A DNA stretch of 64,000 nucleotides from Streptomyces sp. SCUT-3 (GCF_014083985.1 NZ_CP046907.1:3944501-4008500); one strand, 5' to 3'; positions 53,467 to 62,786 are shown, counted from the stretch's first letter. Notes: generated by a model not told the origin, from the letters alone. Numbers and translations are program-made.

Positions 53467-55406
53467 GCGCCCGTGGCGAGGGAGACCCCGGCCGCCCGGT
53501 CCGAAGCGGCCGCCCGGCCGGGAGCGGCCGTCCGGTCCGGAGCGGCGGCCCGGTCCGCGGTGGCGGCCCCGTCCGCGGCGGCCCGGTCCGCGGCGGCCCG
53601 GGTGCGGTCCGCCGCGGCGGCCTCGTCCAGCAGCTCGCGGATCCGCGCCGCGGGCGCCGGGCGGGCGTAGAACCAGCCCTGTCCGGTGTCGCAGCCGATG
53701 GCGTGCAGCCGTTCGGCCTGCTCGCCGGTCTCCACGCACTCGGCGGTGACGGTCAGCCCCAGGTCGTGGGCGAGCCGGACCAGTGCGGTGACGATGGTCT
53801 CGTCGGCCGGGTTGGGGTGCTCGGCGGCCTTGAAGCCCTGCACGAACGACCCGTCCAGCTTGAGGGCGGAGACCGGCAGCCGGCTGAGGTAGGCGAGGTT
53901 GGAGTAGCCGGTCCCGAAGTCGTCGATCGCGATCCGCACGCCCATCTCGCTGAGCGCGTGCAGGGCCTGCAGGGGCCGGCCGGCCGAGCCCATCACCGCG
54001 GACTCGGTGAGCTCCAGCTGCAGCAGGTGCGGCGGCAGTCCGGTCTCCTCCAGGATCGCCGCGGTGTCCGCCACGAGGTCGGAGTCCCACACCTGCCGCA
54101 CCGCGACGTTGACGCTGACGAAGACGGCCCGCTGCGGGTGGGCGTCGTACCACTCGCGGGCGCGGCGGCAGGACTCGGCGAGCACCCAGCGGCCCAGCGG
54201 GACGATGGCCCCGTTCTCCTCGGCCAGTCCGACGAACCGGTCGGGGGAGAGGGTGCCGAACTGCGGGTGGCGCCAGCGCACCAGGGCCTCGACCCCGCGC
54301 ATCCGGGCGTCGCCGAGACCGACCAGCGGCTGGTACTCCACGGCGAACTCGCCGCGGTCGACGGCCGACCTGAGGGTGCGGGAGAGCTCCTGGCGGGTCA
54401 CCCGGTGGGCGTTGCGCTCGGGGTCGAAGAGGGTCCAGCGGGCCTTGCCGTCGGCCTTGGCCCAGTACAGCGTCGTGTCCGCGGCCTGCATCAGGCTGGT
54501 CGCCGAGGTGCCCGCGGTGGGCCGCTCGACGACGCCGATGCTCGCGGAGACGGCGATCCGCTGGCCGGCGAGGTCGAACGGGCGCTGGAGCGCGGCGAGG
54601 ACCTCCTCGGCCAGCCGCGCCGCCTGCTCGGTGCCGGAGGAGTCCTCGACGAGCAGGGCGAACTCGTCCCCGCCCAGGCGTGCGACGAGGTGCCCGTCGC
54701 GCTCGGTGCAGGCGGTCAGCCGGCGGCCCACGGCGGCCAGCAGGCGGTCGCCGACCCGGTGGCCGAGGGTGTCGTTGACCGCCTTGAAGCCGTCCAGGTC
54801 GAGGTAGCACAGGCCGATGCGGGTGGAGCCGGGCTCCTCGGCGAGGACCGCCGCCAGCCGTTCGAAGAAGAGAGTGCGGTTGGGCAGCCGGGTGACCGGG
54901 TCGTGCAGCTGCAGGTGCCGCAGCCTGCGCTGCAGGGTGCGGCGTTCGGTGACGTCCTCCACGGCGAGCAGCGCGCAACGGGTGTGCCCGGCCTCGTCCC
55001 TGACGGGGGAGAGGGTGATCTCGGCCCAGACCTGGCGGCCGTCGAGGTGCTTGAACCGGCGCGTGCACTGCAGGCGGTCGCGGTGCCCGCGCAGCACCTC
55101 GGTCCAGGCGGTCCGGGAGACCGGGTCGTCGCCCAGGCCCACGAGGTCGGCGGCGGGCCGGGAGGCGAGCCGCTCGGGCTCCGAGCCGACGAGCGCGGCG
55201 AAGGCCCGGTTGGCCTGGAGGACGCGGCCGTCGAGGTCGGCGAGCGCCATGGCGGCGCCCGCCTCGGTGAAGACGGCGCGGTAGCGCCACAGGTCGGTGC
55301 GCGCGGGGACCGGCACCGGAACGTGACGCTCCGTGACCGGCGCGGCGGCCGCGGAGGGCCCGTCGTCCGGACCGACGCCCGGTCCGTCGTCGGATCGTTC
55401 CCGCAT
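53451..55406 (-). CDS. PAS-GGDEF-EAL c-di-GMP enzyme
   Basis: 651 aa. PAS/PAC sensor (about 44-160), GGDEF domain with intact active site LGGDEFALL (about 255-263) and an EAL domain with VEALVRWRH and [10 protein letters not shown]. Both diguanylate cyclase and phosphodiesterase motifs look complete. A possible orthologue of S. coelicolor CdgA, a BldD-regulated c-di-GMP protein, but not certain. The C-terminal ~50 residues are Ala/Asp/Arg repeats. ATG 55406; the in-frame extension to 55559 is unlikely. No transmembrane segment. Confidence 0.92.
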   Translation of the reverse strand: MRERSDDGPGVGPDDGPSAAAAPVTERHVPVPVPARTDLWRYRAVFTEAGAAMALADLDGRVLQANRAFAALVGSEPERLASRPAADLVGLGDDPVSRTAWTEVLRGHRDRLQCTRRFKHLDGRQVWAEITLSPVRDEAGHTRCALLAVEDVTERRTLQRRLRHLQLHDPVTRLPNRTLFFERLAAVLAEEPGSTRIGLCYLDLDGFKAVNDTLGHRVGDRLLAAVGRRLTACTERDGHLVARLGGDEFALLVEDSSGTEQAARLAEEVLAALQRPFDLAGQRIAVSASIGVVERPTAGTSATSLMQAADTTLYWAKADGKARWTLFDPERNAHRVTRQELSRTLRSAVDRGEFAVEYQPLVGLGDARMRGVEALVRWRHPQFGTLSPDRFVGLAEENGAIVPLGRWVLAESCRRAREWYDAHPQRAVFVSVNVAVRQVWDSDLVADTAAILEETGLPPHLLQLELTESAVMGSAGRPLQALHALSEMGVRIAIDDFGTGYSNLAYLSRLPVSALKLDGSFVQGFKAAEHPNPADETIVTALVRLAHDLGLTVTAECVETGEQAERLHAIGCDTGQGWFYARPAPAARIRELLDEAAAADRTRAAADRAAADGAATADRAAAPDRTAAPGRAAASDRAAGVSLATGAQPMP

Positions 55407-55728
55407 GGCAGTCGTCTCGCACAGGTAGTGGGGCGGTCGCCGATGGTCCGCGTTCCGCGGAATCCGCGCTGGAAATGTGGCGATCATAGAGGTTCCCGAG
55501 TGGACGGTTCCACTGGACCCACGGTGATTCGCGGCACCCGTCGCCCCGCCCGACCGCACCTGTCCTGTCGTAAGAACGAAGTGAACGGAAATGATCGAAT
55601 ACTACGTAGAGTAGTCAGATCTTCTGGTGACCCGGTTGGACCTCCCGGCGTGCGGAGCCCCGCAAAACGTCACAAGGTGGCACACAGGCGGCAAGGTGTG
55701 TCGGCCCGACACCGTCCGGGAGGTCGTT
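55407..55728. other. 322-bp divergent interval GGDEF-EAL / M6 protease
   Basis: AT-richer than its surroundings. Holds TTCCGCGGAA near 55453, single copies of BldD-like half sites (AGTGA near 55580, TCACC on the minus strand near 55526, not paired as in a BldD box) and ACTAC-GTAGA-GTAGT (55601-55615). Promoters for both genes lie here, but boxes could not be fixed. Confidence 0.45.
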
Positions 55729-56997
55729 GTGCAACAGGCGCGCATGGATTCCCGCGAGTGGGGCCCGGGCCGCCGGGCCTGCGCCGCGCTCACCGCGCTC
55801 ACCGCGGCCGTCACCTGGTCGGTCTCCACCTCCCAGCCCACCGTCGCCGTCGCCGCGCCGGCGGCCCCCTCCGGCCTCTCCCTCCCCTCCGGCCCCTGCG
55901 CGCTGCCCCGGACCGGGGTCCACCACTCCGAGGGGCTCGACTCCTGGCACCCCGACTACCCGGTGCCCCGGGGAGAACTGCGGGTCGCGCTGATCTTCCT
56001 GGCCTTCCCCGACTCCGAGCCCCGGCTCTCCCCGGCCCGGCTGGCCGCCGACCACTTCCCCGCCACGCGGGAGTTCTTCCACCGGGCCTCGTACGGCCGG
56101 CTCGGCCTGCGCGTCGAGGCCCTGTCGCGCTGGCTCGTCATGCCCCGCCCGTCCGGCGAGTACGGCATCAGCCGGGACTGGGACGCCGGCCTGCGCGACC
56201 GCTACCTGCGCGACGCGGTCCGGGCCGCGGACGACCTGCTCGACTTCCGCCGCTACGACATGGTCCACCTCGTCGCCGACCCGGACGCCCCCGGCGTCGA
56301 CTCCGACGCCACCAAGGTCGTCAACCTCGATCCGCCCCTGACCGCCGACGGGCACGCGATCCGGCGGTTCGGCACGGTGTTCGAGAAGCACCCGCCGGAC
56401 CACAACGTGCTCGCCCACGAGACCGCCCACGTCTTCGACCTGCCCGACCTGTACTCCCGGCCGCCCGCCGGCAGCAACGCCGACTGGGACACCCACGTCG
56501 GGGACTGGGACCTGATGGGCAGCCAGTTCGGCCTCTCGCCGGACCTGCTCGCCTGGCACAAGTGGAAGCTGGGCTGGCTCGACCCCGGCCAGGTCGACTG
56601 CGTCTTTGCGCCCGGCACCACCGTCCACCGCGTGACGCCGGTCGAGACCCCGGGCGGGAAAAAAATGGTCGCCGTGCGCACCGGCCCGTCCACCGTCCAT
56701 GCCCTGGAGGTGCGCAGCACCGCGGGCAACAACGCCACCTCCTGCACCACCGGCGTCCTGGTCTACCGGGTGCGCAACGACCTGGCCTCCGGCGACGGGC
56801 CGGTCCGCGTCCTCGACGGCCACCCGCGCACCTCCGCCTGCCGGGGCCGGTCGGTGTACCCCCCGCTCGCCGACGCCCCCCTGCGGCCCGGCGAGACCCT
56901 GCGGACCGGCAAGGACGTGGGCGTGACCGTCCGCGTGGAACGCCGCCACCCGGACGGCTCCTACAGCGTCCGTGTCACCCGGGAACGCACCGGCTGA
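55729..56997 (+). CDS. Secreted M6-type metalloprotease
   Basis: 422 aa. Signal peptide (about 15-50, RRACAALTALTAAVTWSV and an AVAA-type cleavage). Zinc motif H-E-T-A-H followed by VFDLPDLY (H-E-x-x-H with a downstream Asp), DWDLMGSQFG, typical of InhA/M6 peptidases. LAWHKWKLGWL and a later beta domain with CTTGVLVYRV are consistent. Probably an exported protease of low specificity. GGGAGG 5 nt before GTG 55729 supports that start over the earlier in-frame ATG 55627. Confidence 0.9.
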   Translation: MQQARMDSREWGPGRRACAALTALTAAVTWSVSTSQPTVAVAAPAAPSGLSLPSGPCALPRTGVHHSEGLDSWHPDYPVPRGELRVALIFLAFPDSEPRLSPARLAADHFPATREFFHRASYGRLGLRVEALSRWLVMPRPSGEYGISRDWDAGLRDRYLRDAVRAADDLLDFRRYDMVHLVADPDAPGVDSDATKVVNLDPPLTADGHAIRRFGTVFEKHPPDHNVLAHETAHVFDLPDLYSRPPAGSNADWDTHVGDWDLMGSQFGLSPDLLAWHKWKLGWLDPGQVDCVFAPGTTVHRVTPVETPGGKKMVAVRTGPSTVHALEVRSTAGNNATSCTTGVLVYRVRNDLASGDGPVRVLDGHPRTSACRGRSVYPPLADAPLRPGETLRTGKDVGVTVRVERRHPDGSYSVRVTRERTG

Positions 56998-57110
56998 CCC
57001 GGCGCCGTCCGGCGCCGACGGGAACGCCCCCGCTCCCGGTACCGATGGTCCTCCGGGAGGGTGAGGCCCGCCGCAGCGTGCGGGGGCCGGGGCGCGCCCG
57101 TGCGCACGAC

Positions 57111-57146
57111 GAAGAGGGCCCCTCGCTCGCGCGAGGGGCCCTCTTC
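57111..57146. terminator. 16-bp hairpin beside the third tRNA-Lys
   Basis: GAAGAGGGCCCCTCGC (57111-57126) with its exact complement (57131-57146), 4-nt loop. It lies 7 nt beyond the tRNA 3' end and also downstream of the M6 gene. Confidence 0.85.
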
Positions 57147-57153
57147 AGTCTTG

Positions 57154-57226
57154 TGCGCCGCCAGGGACTCGAACCCCGAACCCGCTGGTTAAGAGCCAGC
57201 TGCTCTGCCAGTTGAGCTAGCGGCGC
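57154..57226 (-). tRNA. tRNA-Lys (CUU), copy C
   Basis: 73 nt, identical to the copies near 42.4 and 43.9 kb, same strand, with a different terminator. Confidence 0.95.
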
Positions 57227-57278
57227 TCGCTGACGTCGTTGACCTTAGCATCCGCGGGCGGCTTGGCAAAAACCGGTT

Positions 57279-57908
57279 TCACCCCGGGACGGGGGACGGG
57301 AAGGGGGAGAGGAGCGGGGCGGGCGCCCGCCCCGGGAAGGAGAGCCGGCCCCGGGCCCCGGGCCCGGCCCCCGCCGACGCCCCGGCGGTCCCGGCGACCC
57401 CGGCGACCCCGGCGCGGGCCGCGCGGATGCAGGCCCACAGCAGGACCCCGGGGCCGGGCAGCCACGGGGTGCGGGAACGCGGCGCGACGACCCAGTGGGC
57501 CCGCGACCCGGGGGCCGGGATGAGCGGAGGGAGGGAGATCTCGTCGCCCAGGCCGTGACAGAGCGGGGGCGGGACCCGGTCGCCCCACTCCTCCCAGCCC
57601 AGCAGCGAGGGGAGGCGGTCGGCGGTGCCGGGGGCGGTGAGGAACGTGAGCCGCCCGCCCTGCCGGGCTGCCGGGCCGGACCCCGGGCCGGCCGTCCACA
57701 GCTGGTCCAGGACCCGGCGGCCGAAGAGGGCCGGCAGGCTCACCGCGTCGAACAGCGCGCCGCAGGGCAGGGCGCGCACGGACGAGGGGTCGGCTGACCA
57801 CAGGGCCACGACGCTGCGCGGGAAGCGGCTCGCCGACGCCAGCCATGCCAGTCCGTCCGGGGTGACGCGCTCGGCCGGTTCCTCCGGGTGTCCGATCCAT
57901 CCACTCAT
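57279..57908 (-). CDS. Conserved hypothetical, weakly Prim-Pol-like
   Basis: 209 aa. Segments GLAWLASASRFPRSVVALW, LPCGALFDAVSLPALFGRRVLD, LTFLTAPGTADRLPSLLGWEEWG and HWVVAPRSRTPWLPGPGVLLWACIRAAR recall the actinomycete proteins annotated as bifunctional DNA primase/polymerase. The catalytic carboxylates are not evident, so I treat it as unknown. The C-terminus is Gly/Ala/Pro-rich. No ribosome-binding site is clear for ATG 57908. Confidence 0.6.
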   Translation of the reverse strand: MSGWIGHPEEPAERVTPDGLAWLASASRFPRSVVALWSADPSSVRALPCGALFDAVSLPALFGRRVLDQLWTAGPGSGPAARQGGRLTFLTAPGTADRLPSLLGWEEWGDRVPPPLCHGLGDEISLPPLIPAPGSRAHWVVAPRSRTPWLPGPGVLLWACIRAARAGVAGVAGTAGASAGAGPGARGRLSFPGRAPAPLLSPFPSPVPG

Positions 57909-58085
57909 GGTGACTACGTCTACCCGCCGGAATGTGCAGCGTTGAAGAAAACAGCGAAACGCGTACACGGTTCGTCACGTTCAGCTACCCTGCCCTGCAT
58001 ATGCCACGGGCGTGTGTTCGATCGGGCCGCTCGCGGACGCCACGGACGGGCCCCGGGCCGCCGGCGGGTCCGGCCCCCGGCGGCC

Positions 58086-58430
58086 TCAGTCCTGCACCGC
58101 GCCGTTCCGCAGCAGGACCTGGCCGAACTCCACCATCTTCTTGGCGTAGTCCTCGCTCCACTCCGCCCGCTCGGCGATCCCGGCCAGGGACACCCGGTCG
58201 AACCGCTTGGGGTCCGCCAGCTGCGCCGCCGCCATCGCCTGGAACTCCGTGGCCCGGTCCGCGGCCGCGCGGAACGCCAGAGCCAGCTCCGTGGAGCGGT
58301 CCAGCAGCCGCCGGGGATCCTCCTCCGACTCCAGGTCGAAGAAGTGCTCGGCCTCGTCCCCGGCGTCGCGCGGCTCGAAGAGCAGCGGCGCCGGCCTCAG
58401 GCGGCGCTTCTGCTCCTGCGGCTCCGACAT
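58086..58430 (-). CDS. Small charged hypothetical protein
   Basis: 114 aa. Helical and acidic, no known family: RRLRPAPLLFEPRDAGDEAEHFFDLESEEDP, then RAAADRATEFQAMAAAQLADPKRFDRV, and EWSEDYAKKMVEFGQVLLRNGAVQD. GGAGG 9 nt before ATG 58430. It lies 73 bp after the helicase gene on the same strand and may be the last gene of that operon. No cysteine or membrane segment. Confidence 0.75.
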   Translation of the reverse strand: MSEPQEQKRRLRPAPLLFEPRDAGDEAEHFFDLESEEDPRRLLDRSTELALAFRAAADRATEFQAMAAAQLADPKRFDRVSLAGIAERAEWSEDYAKKMVEFGQVLLRNGAVQD

Positions 58431-58503
58431 GTGGGTACCTCCAGATTTTCGCGTCGCCTTCCATTGTCCCGCCCGGCGCAAGCGTGCCGTGCGGGCCCGG
58501 TGC

Positions 58504-59895
58504 TCAGGGCCGGTGCGGGACCCGGTGCCGGGCCAGGTGCGCCAGCACCGTGTGGTTCGCCTCCCAGCCGTCCGGGAACTTCACCGTCACCCCCAGCTGC
58601 ACCGGCTCGGTCGAGGGATGCTCGTCCAGCAGCTCGGCCACCCCCTCCCGGCACACCACGATGCAGGCGTTGCGGTGCCGGGAGGCCAGCACGCACAGCC
58701 GCCCGGTCTCCAGGTGGAACGCGGTCGCGTCCGGCCGCCCGGACAACGGGTGCAGCACGACGGTGACGTCGAACTCCCGGCCCTGCAGCCGGTTGGCGGT
58801 GTCCACCGCCACCCCCGCGGCCTCCGTGCCGGCCAGCGCGGCGCGCACCGCCGCGGCCTGGTCCCGGTGGGCCGTGCCCACCGCGATCCGGTCCGCCGTC
58901 AGCGCCGCGCGCCCCTTCTCGGAGACCGTCGAGCCCCTGCGCTCCAGCAGCCGCCGCACCACCTGCGCCACCGCGGCGACCGCCTCGGGGTCGGTCCGCG
59001 GGGTGTGCCGGGCGGGCAGCTCCAGCAGCCCCCAGCCCGACTCGGCGGCCACGTCCAGCACCCGGTCGGGGCCGGAGCCGTCCGAGGCCGCGGAGAAGGA
59101 CAACCGCCGCTCGCCCTCGCCTGTTCCCGAACGGAACGGGGTGTAGGGGTAGAAGGCCTCGGACACCAGGGGCGCGGCCGAGGCGGGCAGCCGCCAGGAG
59201 ACCGGCAACCGGTGCTGGGGCAGCCCCGGGTTGTGCGCCAGCAGCGTCACCACCGCGCTGGCCGACGGGTCGTGGCCCAGCCCCGCCCACTGCTCCGCGC
59301 CCACCACGCTGAACGGGTCCAGCTGCCCCGGGTCGCCGACGAACAGCGCCCGTTCGAACAGCCCGGCCACGGCCAGCAGCGCGTCCGACCGCATCTGGTA
59401 CGCCTCGTCCACGATCGCGTACCGCCACGGCTCGGCGTTCTTCACGAACGCCCACTTGGCGGCGGTCGCGATCACCACCTTCTGGCCCAGCAGGTCGGAG
59501 ACCCTCGCCGACTTCAGCACCGACGGGTGCCGCTCCAGGACCGGGTCCGGCGCGCCGTCGGTGCTGTGCAGCCGGCCGACCGGCAGCTCCGGGTCGGCGG
59601 TGGCCAGCCGGTCCGCCAGGTCGTCCACCTGTGCGTTGGTCTGCGCCACGATCATCAGCTGCTCCCCGGCGGCGACCAGCTCGCGCGCCGCGCGGACGAC
59701 CAGGGTGGACTTGCCGGCACCCGGCGGGGAGTCCACCACGACCCCGCGGTGGGCGCCGTGCAGGGTGTCGTGCAGGATCCGCGCGGTGGCCAGCGCCGCG
59801 GCGGCGGCCGGATCCGCCCCGCCCCCGGCGGCCTGTGCGGTGGGCGAGGCCGGTGCGGAGGGGGACGCGGCGGCGGGCGGGCGTGCGGCGGTCAC
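58504..59895 (-). CDS. SF1 DNA/RNA helicase (Dna2/UvrD-like)
   Basis: 463 aa. After an Ala/Pro-rich N-terminus: Walker A VDSPPGAGKSTLV (K62), IVAQTNAQVDDLADRL (motif Ia), Walker B YAIVDEAYQM (D163-E164), VGDPGQLDPF (motif III), SWRLP (motif IV), a motif V-like ANRLQGREFDVTVVL and SRHRNACIVV (motif VI). Motif order and spacing fit an SF1B-type helicase or translocase without accessory domains. GTG 59895 has GGGGAGG upstream and overlaps the preceding gene by 4 nt. Cooperates presumably with the nuclease two genes upstream. Confidence 0.9.
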   Translation of the reverse strand: MTAARPPAAASPSAPASPTAQAAGGGADPAAAAALATARILHDTLHGAHRGVVVDSPPGAGKSTLVVRAARELVAAGEQLMIVAQTNAQVDDLADRLATADPELPVGRLHSTDGAPDPVLERHPSVLKSARVSDLLGQKVVIATAAKWAFVKNAEPWRYAIVDEAYQMRSDALLAVAGLFERALFVGDPGQLDPFSVVGAEQWAGLGHDPSASAVVTLLAHNPGLPQHRLPVSWRLPASAAPLVSEAFYPYTPFRSGTGEGERRLSFSAASDGSGPDRVLDVAAESGWGLLELPARHTPRTDPEAVAAVAQVVRRLLERRGSTVSEKGRAALTADRIAVGTAHRDQAAAVRAALAGTEAAGVAVDTANRLQGREFDVTVVLHPLSGRPDATAFHLETGRLCVLASRHRNACIVVCREGVAELLDEHPSTEPVQLGVTVKFPDGWEANHTVLAHLARHRVPHRP

Positions 59896-61523
59896 CGGCC
59901 GTCCTCCCCGGCGCCCGTGCCCTCGGCCGCGCCCGTGCCCTCGGCCGCGCCCGTGCCCTCGGCCGTCCGCGTGCCCTGGTCGGGCAGTGCGCCCTGCGCG
60001 GCGGCCGGCGGGCCGCCGTGCGTCCACGGCGTCGACTCGGGGTCGGGCAGTCCCGGCCCGCCGCGCGGGTTGTGCTCGAACGCGGTGAAGCACACCCGCT
60101 CGCCCTCCACCGGCACCGAACCCTCCTCGGGCACCTTGCCCCGCCCCATTCCGTTCACCAGCCGCACCACGATCCGCCCCGGCCCTCCCCGCACGCCCGG
60201 TTCCACCGAGACCAGCTGCGCCTCCTGGGTGCGCTCGCCGAGCGCCCGGTACAGCTTCGCGTCCGCGTCCAGGTAGGGCTCGTCGTCGGTCACCACGGTG
60301 ACCAGGGGGCGGGGCCGGGGCGCCCGCCCCTCCGAGTACGTCATCTCCACCGCGTCCACCACCCCGGCGAAGGCCTCGCCGGCGAGGCGCCGCCCGGCCA
60401 TCACCAGCGGGTCGTCCAGCGCCTCCTGCGCGTCCAGCCGCACCTGGGCCGTCTCCCGGGACGACAGCTTCTGCGCGGCGGTGACCGCGTCGTCGACCCG
60501 GGGCTGCGGGGGCTCGCCGGCCCGCAGCCGGTCCCGGTGCATGGTGTACGACCAGCGGTCGCGCCGCCACCGCTCCTCCACCCGCCGCCCGGCGGGCAGC
60601 GCGCGCAGCAGTTCCAGGCCGTCCCACACCCGGTGCCAGGTCGGCTCCAGCTGGCCGCGCACCAGTTCCTCGACCTCCTCGGCCGCCCGCCTCCGCGCGG
60701 CGGCGTCCCCGGCGGACCGGGCCGCGTCGTAGCGGCCCATCGCGGGGGCGAGGTGCTTGTTGTCGAACTCCGGGTCGGTGGCCGGGCCGGCCGGCGGGCA
60801 CACCAGCAGCCCGTCCGGGCGCCGGGCCAGTTCGGCCGCGGCCGCCGCCTCCGCGCCGTCCGTGCCGCCCGGCGGGTCGATCCAGGCCAGCAGCGCCCCC
60901 AGGTGCTGGTCCTCCAGGCCGCTCTGGCCGGTGGCCCAGTGGCGGGACAGCAGTCCGGTCATGGACAGCAGCAGCGAGGAGCCCGGGGTCAGCGCGCGCT
61001 CGCCCAGGTGGGTGAGCCAGCGGCCCAGCAGGGGCACCCGAGCCGGCACCGGGTGCGGTTCGTCGGGGTCGTCCTCGGCGGTGCGCCGGAAGCGCGTCGA
61101 CCGGCCCAGCAGCCGCACGTACTCCACGCCCGAGCCGCTGGGGACGATCACCTGGGGGGCGTCCCGGCACAGCTCCACCTCGACCTCGGTCCGCTTGCCG
61201 GTGACCGGGTCGGTCTCCTTGCGGAGCTCCGTGTCGACGTCGTCCGCGAACCCCTCCAGGTAGGGCAGCATCCGCTCCGCCAGGCCCGCCAGGAAGGCGA
61301 AGCGCAGGTCGCGGTCGCGGGGCTGGGGCACCACCAGCAGTGAGGCGTCGTCCCGGGCCCCGCCGACCATGGCCCCCAGGGGGGCGCCCGTCTCGCCCGC
61401 GGTGGTCAGCGGCACGAACACCATCGGGGTGGGCGACAGGTGGCGGTGGCGCACCGTCGTCAGGGGGCGGGCCCGCCCGGCGGCCACGGCCTCGGCCTGC
61501 GCCAGAGTGGCCATCAGCGACAT
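59892..61523 (-). CDS. Unknown protein between nuclease and helicase
   Basis: 543 aa, no family recognised. Starts MSLMATLAQAEAVAAG and contains THLGERALTPGSSLLLSMTGLLSRHW, HLAPAMGRYDAA, a charged helical part (about 270-330, RRRAAEEVEELVRGQLEP) and a beta-rich C-terminal part (about 390-480, RPRPLVTVVTDDEPYLDADAKLYRAL, GRIVVRLVNGMGRGKVPEEG). The tail carries three AEGTGA repeats. No catalytic motif seen. The overlaps on both sides (10 nt and 4 nt) and its size suggest an obligate partner, perhaps a scaffold or DNA-binding subunit. Confidence 0.85.
   Translation of the reverse strand: MSLMATLAQAEAVAAGRARPLTTVRHRHLSPTPMVFVPLTTAGETGAPLGAMVGGARDDASLLVVPQPRDRDLRFAFLAGLAERMLPYLEGFADDVDTELRKETDPVTGKRTEVEVELCRDAPQVIVPSGSGVEYVRLLGRSTRFRRTAEDDPDEPHPVPARVPLLGRWLTHLGERALTPGSSLLLSMTGLLSRHWATGQSGLEDQHLGALLAWIDPPGGTDGAEAAAAAELARRPDGLLVCPPAGPATDPEFDNKHLAPAMGRYDAARSAGDAAARRRAAEEVEELVRGQLEPTWHRVWDGLELLRALPAGRRVEERWRRDRWSYTMHRDRLRAGEPPQPRVDDAVTAAQKLSSRETAQVRLDAQEALDDPLVMAGRRLAGEAFAGVVDAVEMTYSEGRAPRPRPLVTVVTDDEPYLDADAKLYRALGERTQEAQLVSVEPGVRGGPGRIVVRLVNGMGRGKVPEEGSVPVEGERVCFTAFEHNPRGGPGLPDPESTPWTHGGPPAAAQGALPDQGTRTAEGTGAAEGTGAAEGTGAGEDGR
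59911..59964. repeat. Three exact 18-bp tandem repeats
   Basis: GCGCCCGTGCCCTCGGCC at 59911, 59929 and 59947, coding (minus strand) for AEGTGA-type hexapeptides at the end of the unknown protein. A slippage-prone tail. Confidence 0.9.
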
Positions 61524-62773
61524 GCGACGGCCTCCCGGCCCCGGCCGCCCGGTGCGGCGGCGCCTTTGGGGGCGTGCTCCGCGGCGCCCGGCCGTTCCGC
61601 GGGGTCCGCCCCGGCCGGCGCCCCGGCCAGCGCCTCGGCGCGCAGCCGCGCGGCGCGGTGCAGGCGGCGGGCCGCCGGGTCGTCCGGGTCGACCGGGCCG
61701 CGGGCCGCCGCCAGGACCTGCTCCACGGTGGTCAGCCCGCCCAGCTCCCCGCGCACCGCGCGCCCCAGGGCCTGCACCGCGCCGCACTGCCGGGCCCGCT
61801 CCCGGCAGTGGAAGGCCAACTCGCAGGTGGACAGGCACTCGGGGGAGTAGGCGGCGGGCACCGAGTCCACGGCCGCGGCAAGTTCCCGCGGCGGCCGGGT
61901 CGGCGTCCTGCCGTCCTCGGCCGGCCGCAGGTCGAAGGTGGTGCCCTCGGGCAGGGCGGCGGCGATCTCCTCGATGCGGGTGAGACGCGCCAGTTGGCGC
62001 CTGGTCACCGAGAGCTGCTTGCGCACGTCCACCGGGGAGGCGGTGGGCAGGTTGGAGAAGTCCCGCGGGCAGACCAGCAGGACGGTCCCGCCCGGCCGGC
62101 CGCGGCCGGTGCTCCGGGCCGCCTCCTCCAGGGCCAGGACGTACACGGCCGCCTGGCGCGCCGCCGCGCCCACCTTGGACGGATCGGCCGAACCGTCCAG
62201 GATCGGGAACGACTTGACCTCCACCACGGTCCAGGTGCCGTCGGGGTGGACCACCACGGCGTCCGGCTCCAGGTGGACCGGCGAGCCCGCCACGTCCAGC
62301 CGCAGCATCGGGTGCTCCAGCAGCGCCCAGCGGCCGGCCGCCGTCGCCTCCGCCAGCGCCAGGCGGGTGCGCTCGGTGCGCCCGGCCGGGCCCGCGGCGT
62401 CCAGGTCGGGCAGGTCCACCTCCCCGGTCACCGGCACGCCCAGCCGCTCGCCCAGCAGGCGCAGCAGCTCCGCGCACCGGTCCGCCGTGACCCGGGCCTC
62501 GAAGGCGTGGCCGCGGGCGATGGCGAACTGCGACTGGCCGAAGGGCGCCGGACGGCCGATCCGCGACGCGACCGCGGACTTGTCGACCCCGGCGGCGTCG
62601 AGTATCGCGCGCCGTCTGCATCCGGGGTTCGTGGCGAGGGCGGCGAGCGCGCGGGCGTCCAGGGGGCGCGGTGCGACCGGCCCGCGGAGTTCGGCGAGCC
62701 GGGCCCTGAGCGGTGCCGGCGCCGTCGCCGGGGCCGGTACCGCGGGGGCCGTGCTGTCGGGGTAGGGACTCAC
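61514..62773 (-). CDS. RecB/Cas4-like nuclease with Fe-S cysteine staple
   Basis: 419 aa. PD-(D/E)xK core: RGHAFEARV (H89, E92), LEPDAVVVHPDGTWTVVEVKSF with D171 and E185-x-K187. An early C52 (NPGCRRRAIL) and late C313-x3-C317-x5-C323 (ECLSTCELAFHC) are spaced as in Cas4/AddB iron-staple nucleases; C330 is extra. Probably a single-strand-specific or DNA-end-processing nuclease. GTG 62773 is likely leaderless (GACACT at 62781-62786). First gene of the unknown-helicase operon; overlaps the next by 10 nt. Confidence 0.88.
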   Translation of the reverse strand: MSPYPDSTAPAVPAPATAPAPLRARLAELRGPVAPRPLDARALAALATNPGCRRRAILDAAGVDKSAVASRIGRPAPFGQSQFAIARGHAFEARVTADRCAELLRLLGERLGVPVTGEVDLPDLDAAGPAGRTERTRLALAEATAAGRWALLEHPMLRLDVAGSPVHLEPDAVVVHPDGTWTVVEVKSFPILDGSADPSKVGAAARQAAVYVLALEEAARSTGRGRPGGTVLLVCPRDFSNLPTASPVDVRKQLSVTRRQLARLTRIEEIAAALPEGTTFDLRPAEDGRTPTRPPRELAAAVDSVPAAYSPECLSTCELAFHCRERARQCGAVQALGRAVRGELGGLTTVEQVLAAARGPVDPDDPAARRLHRAARLRAEALAGAPAGADPAERPGAAEHAPKGAAAPGGRGREAVACR

Positions 62774-62780
62774 CTGCCGC

Positions 62781-62786
62781 AGTGTC
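62781..62786 (-). promoter_or_regulatory. Candidate leaderless -10 box of the nuclease-helicase operon
   Basis: GACACT on the minus strand ends 7 nt before GTG 62773. The only promoter-like sequence seen upstream of the operon. Confidence 0.35.

Noticed and set aside
55526-55585. BldD box upstream of the GGDEF-EAL gene
   Set aside because: Single half sites are present, but they are not arranged as an AGTGA...TCACC inverted pair.
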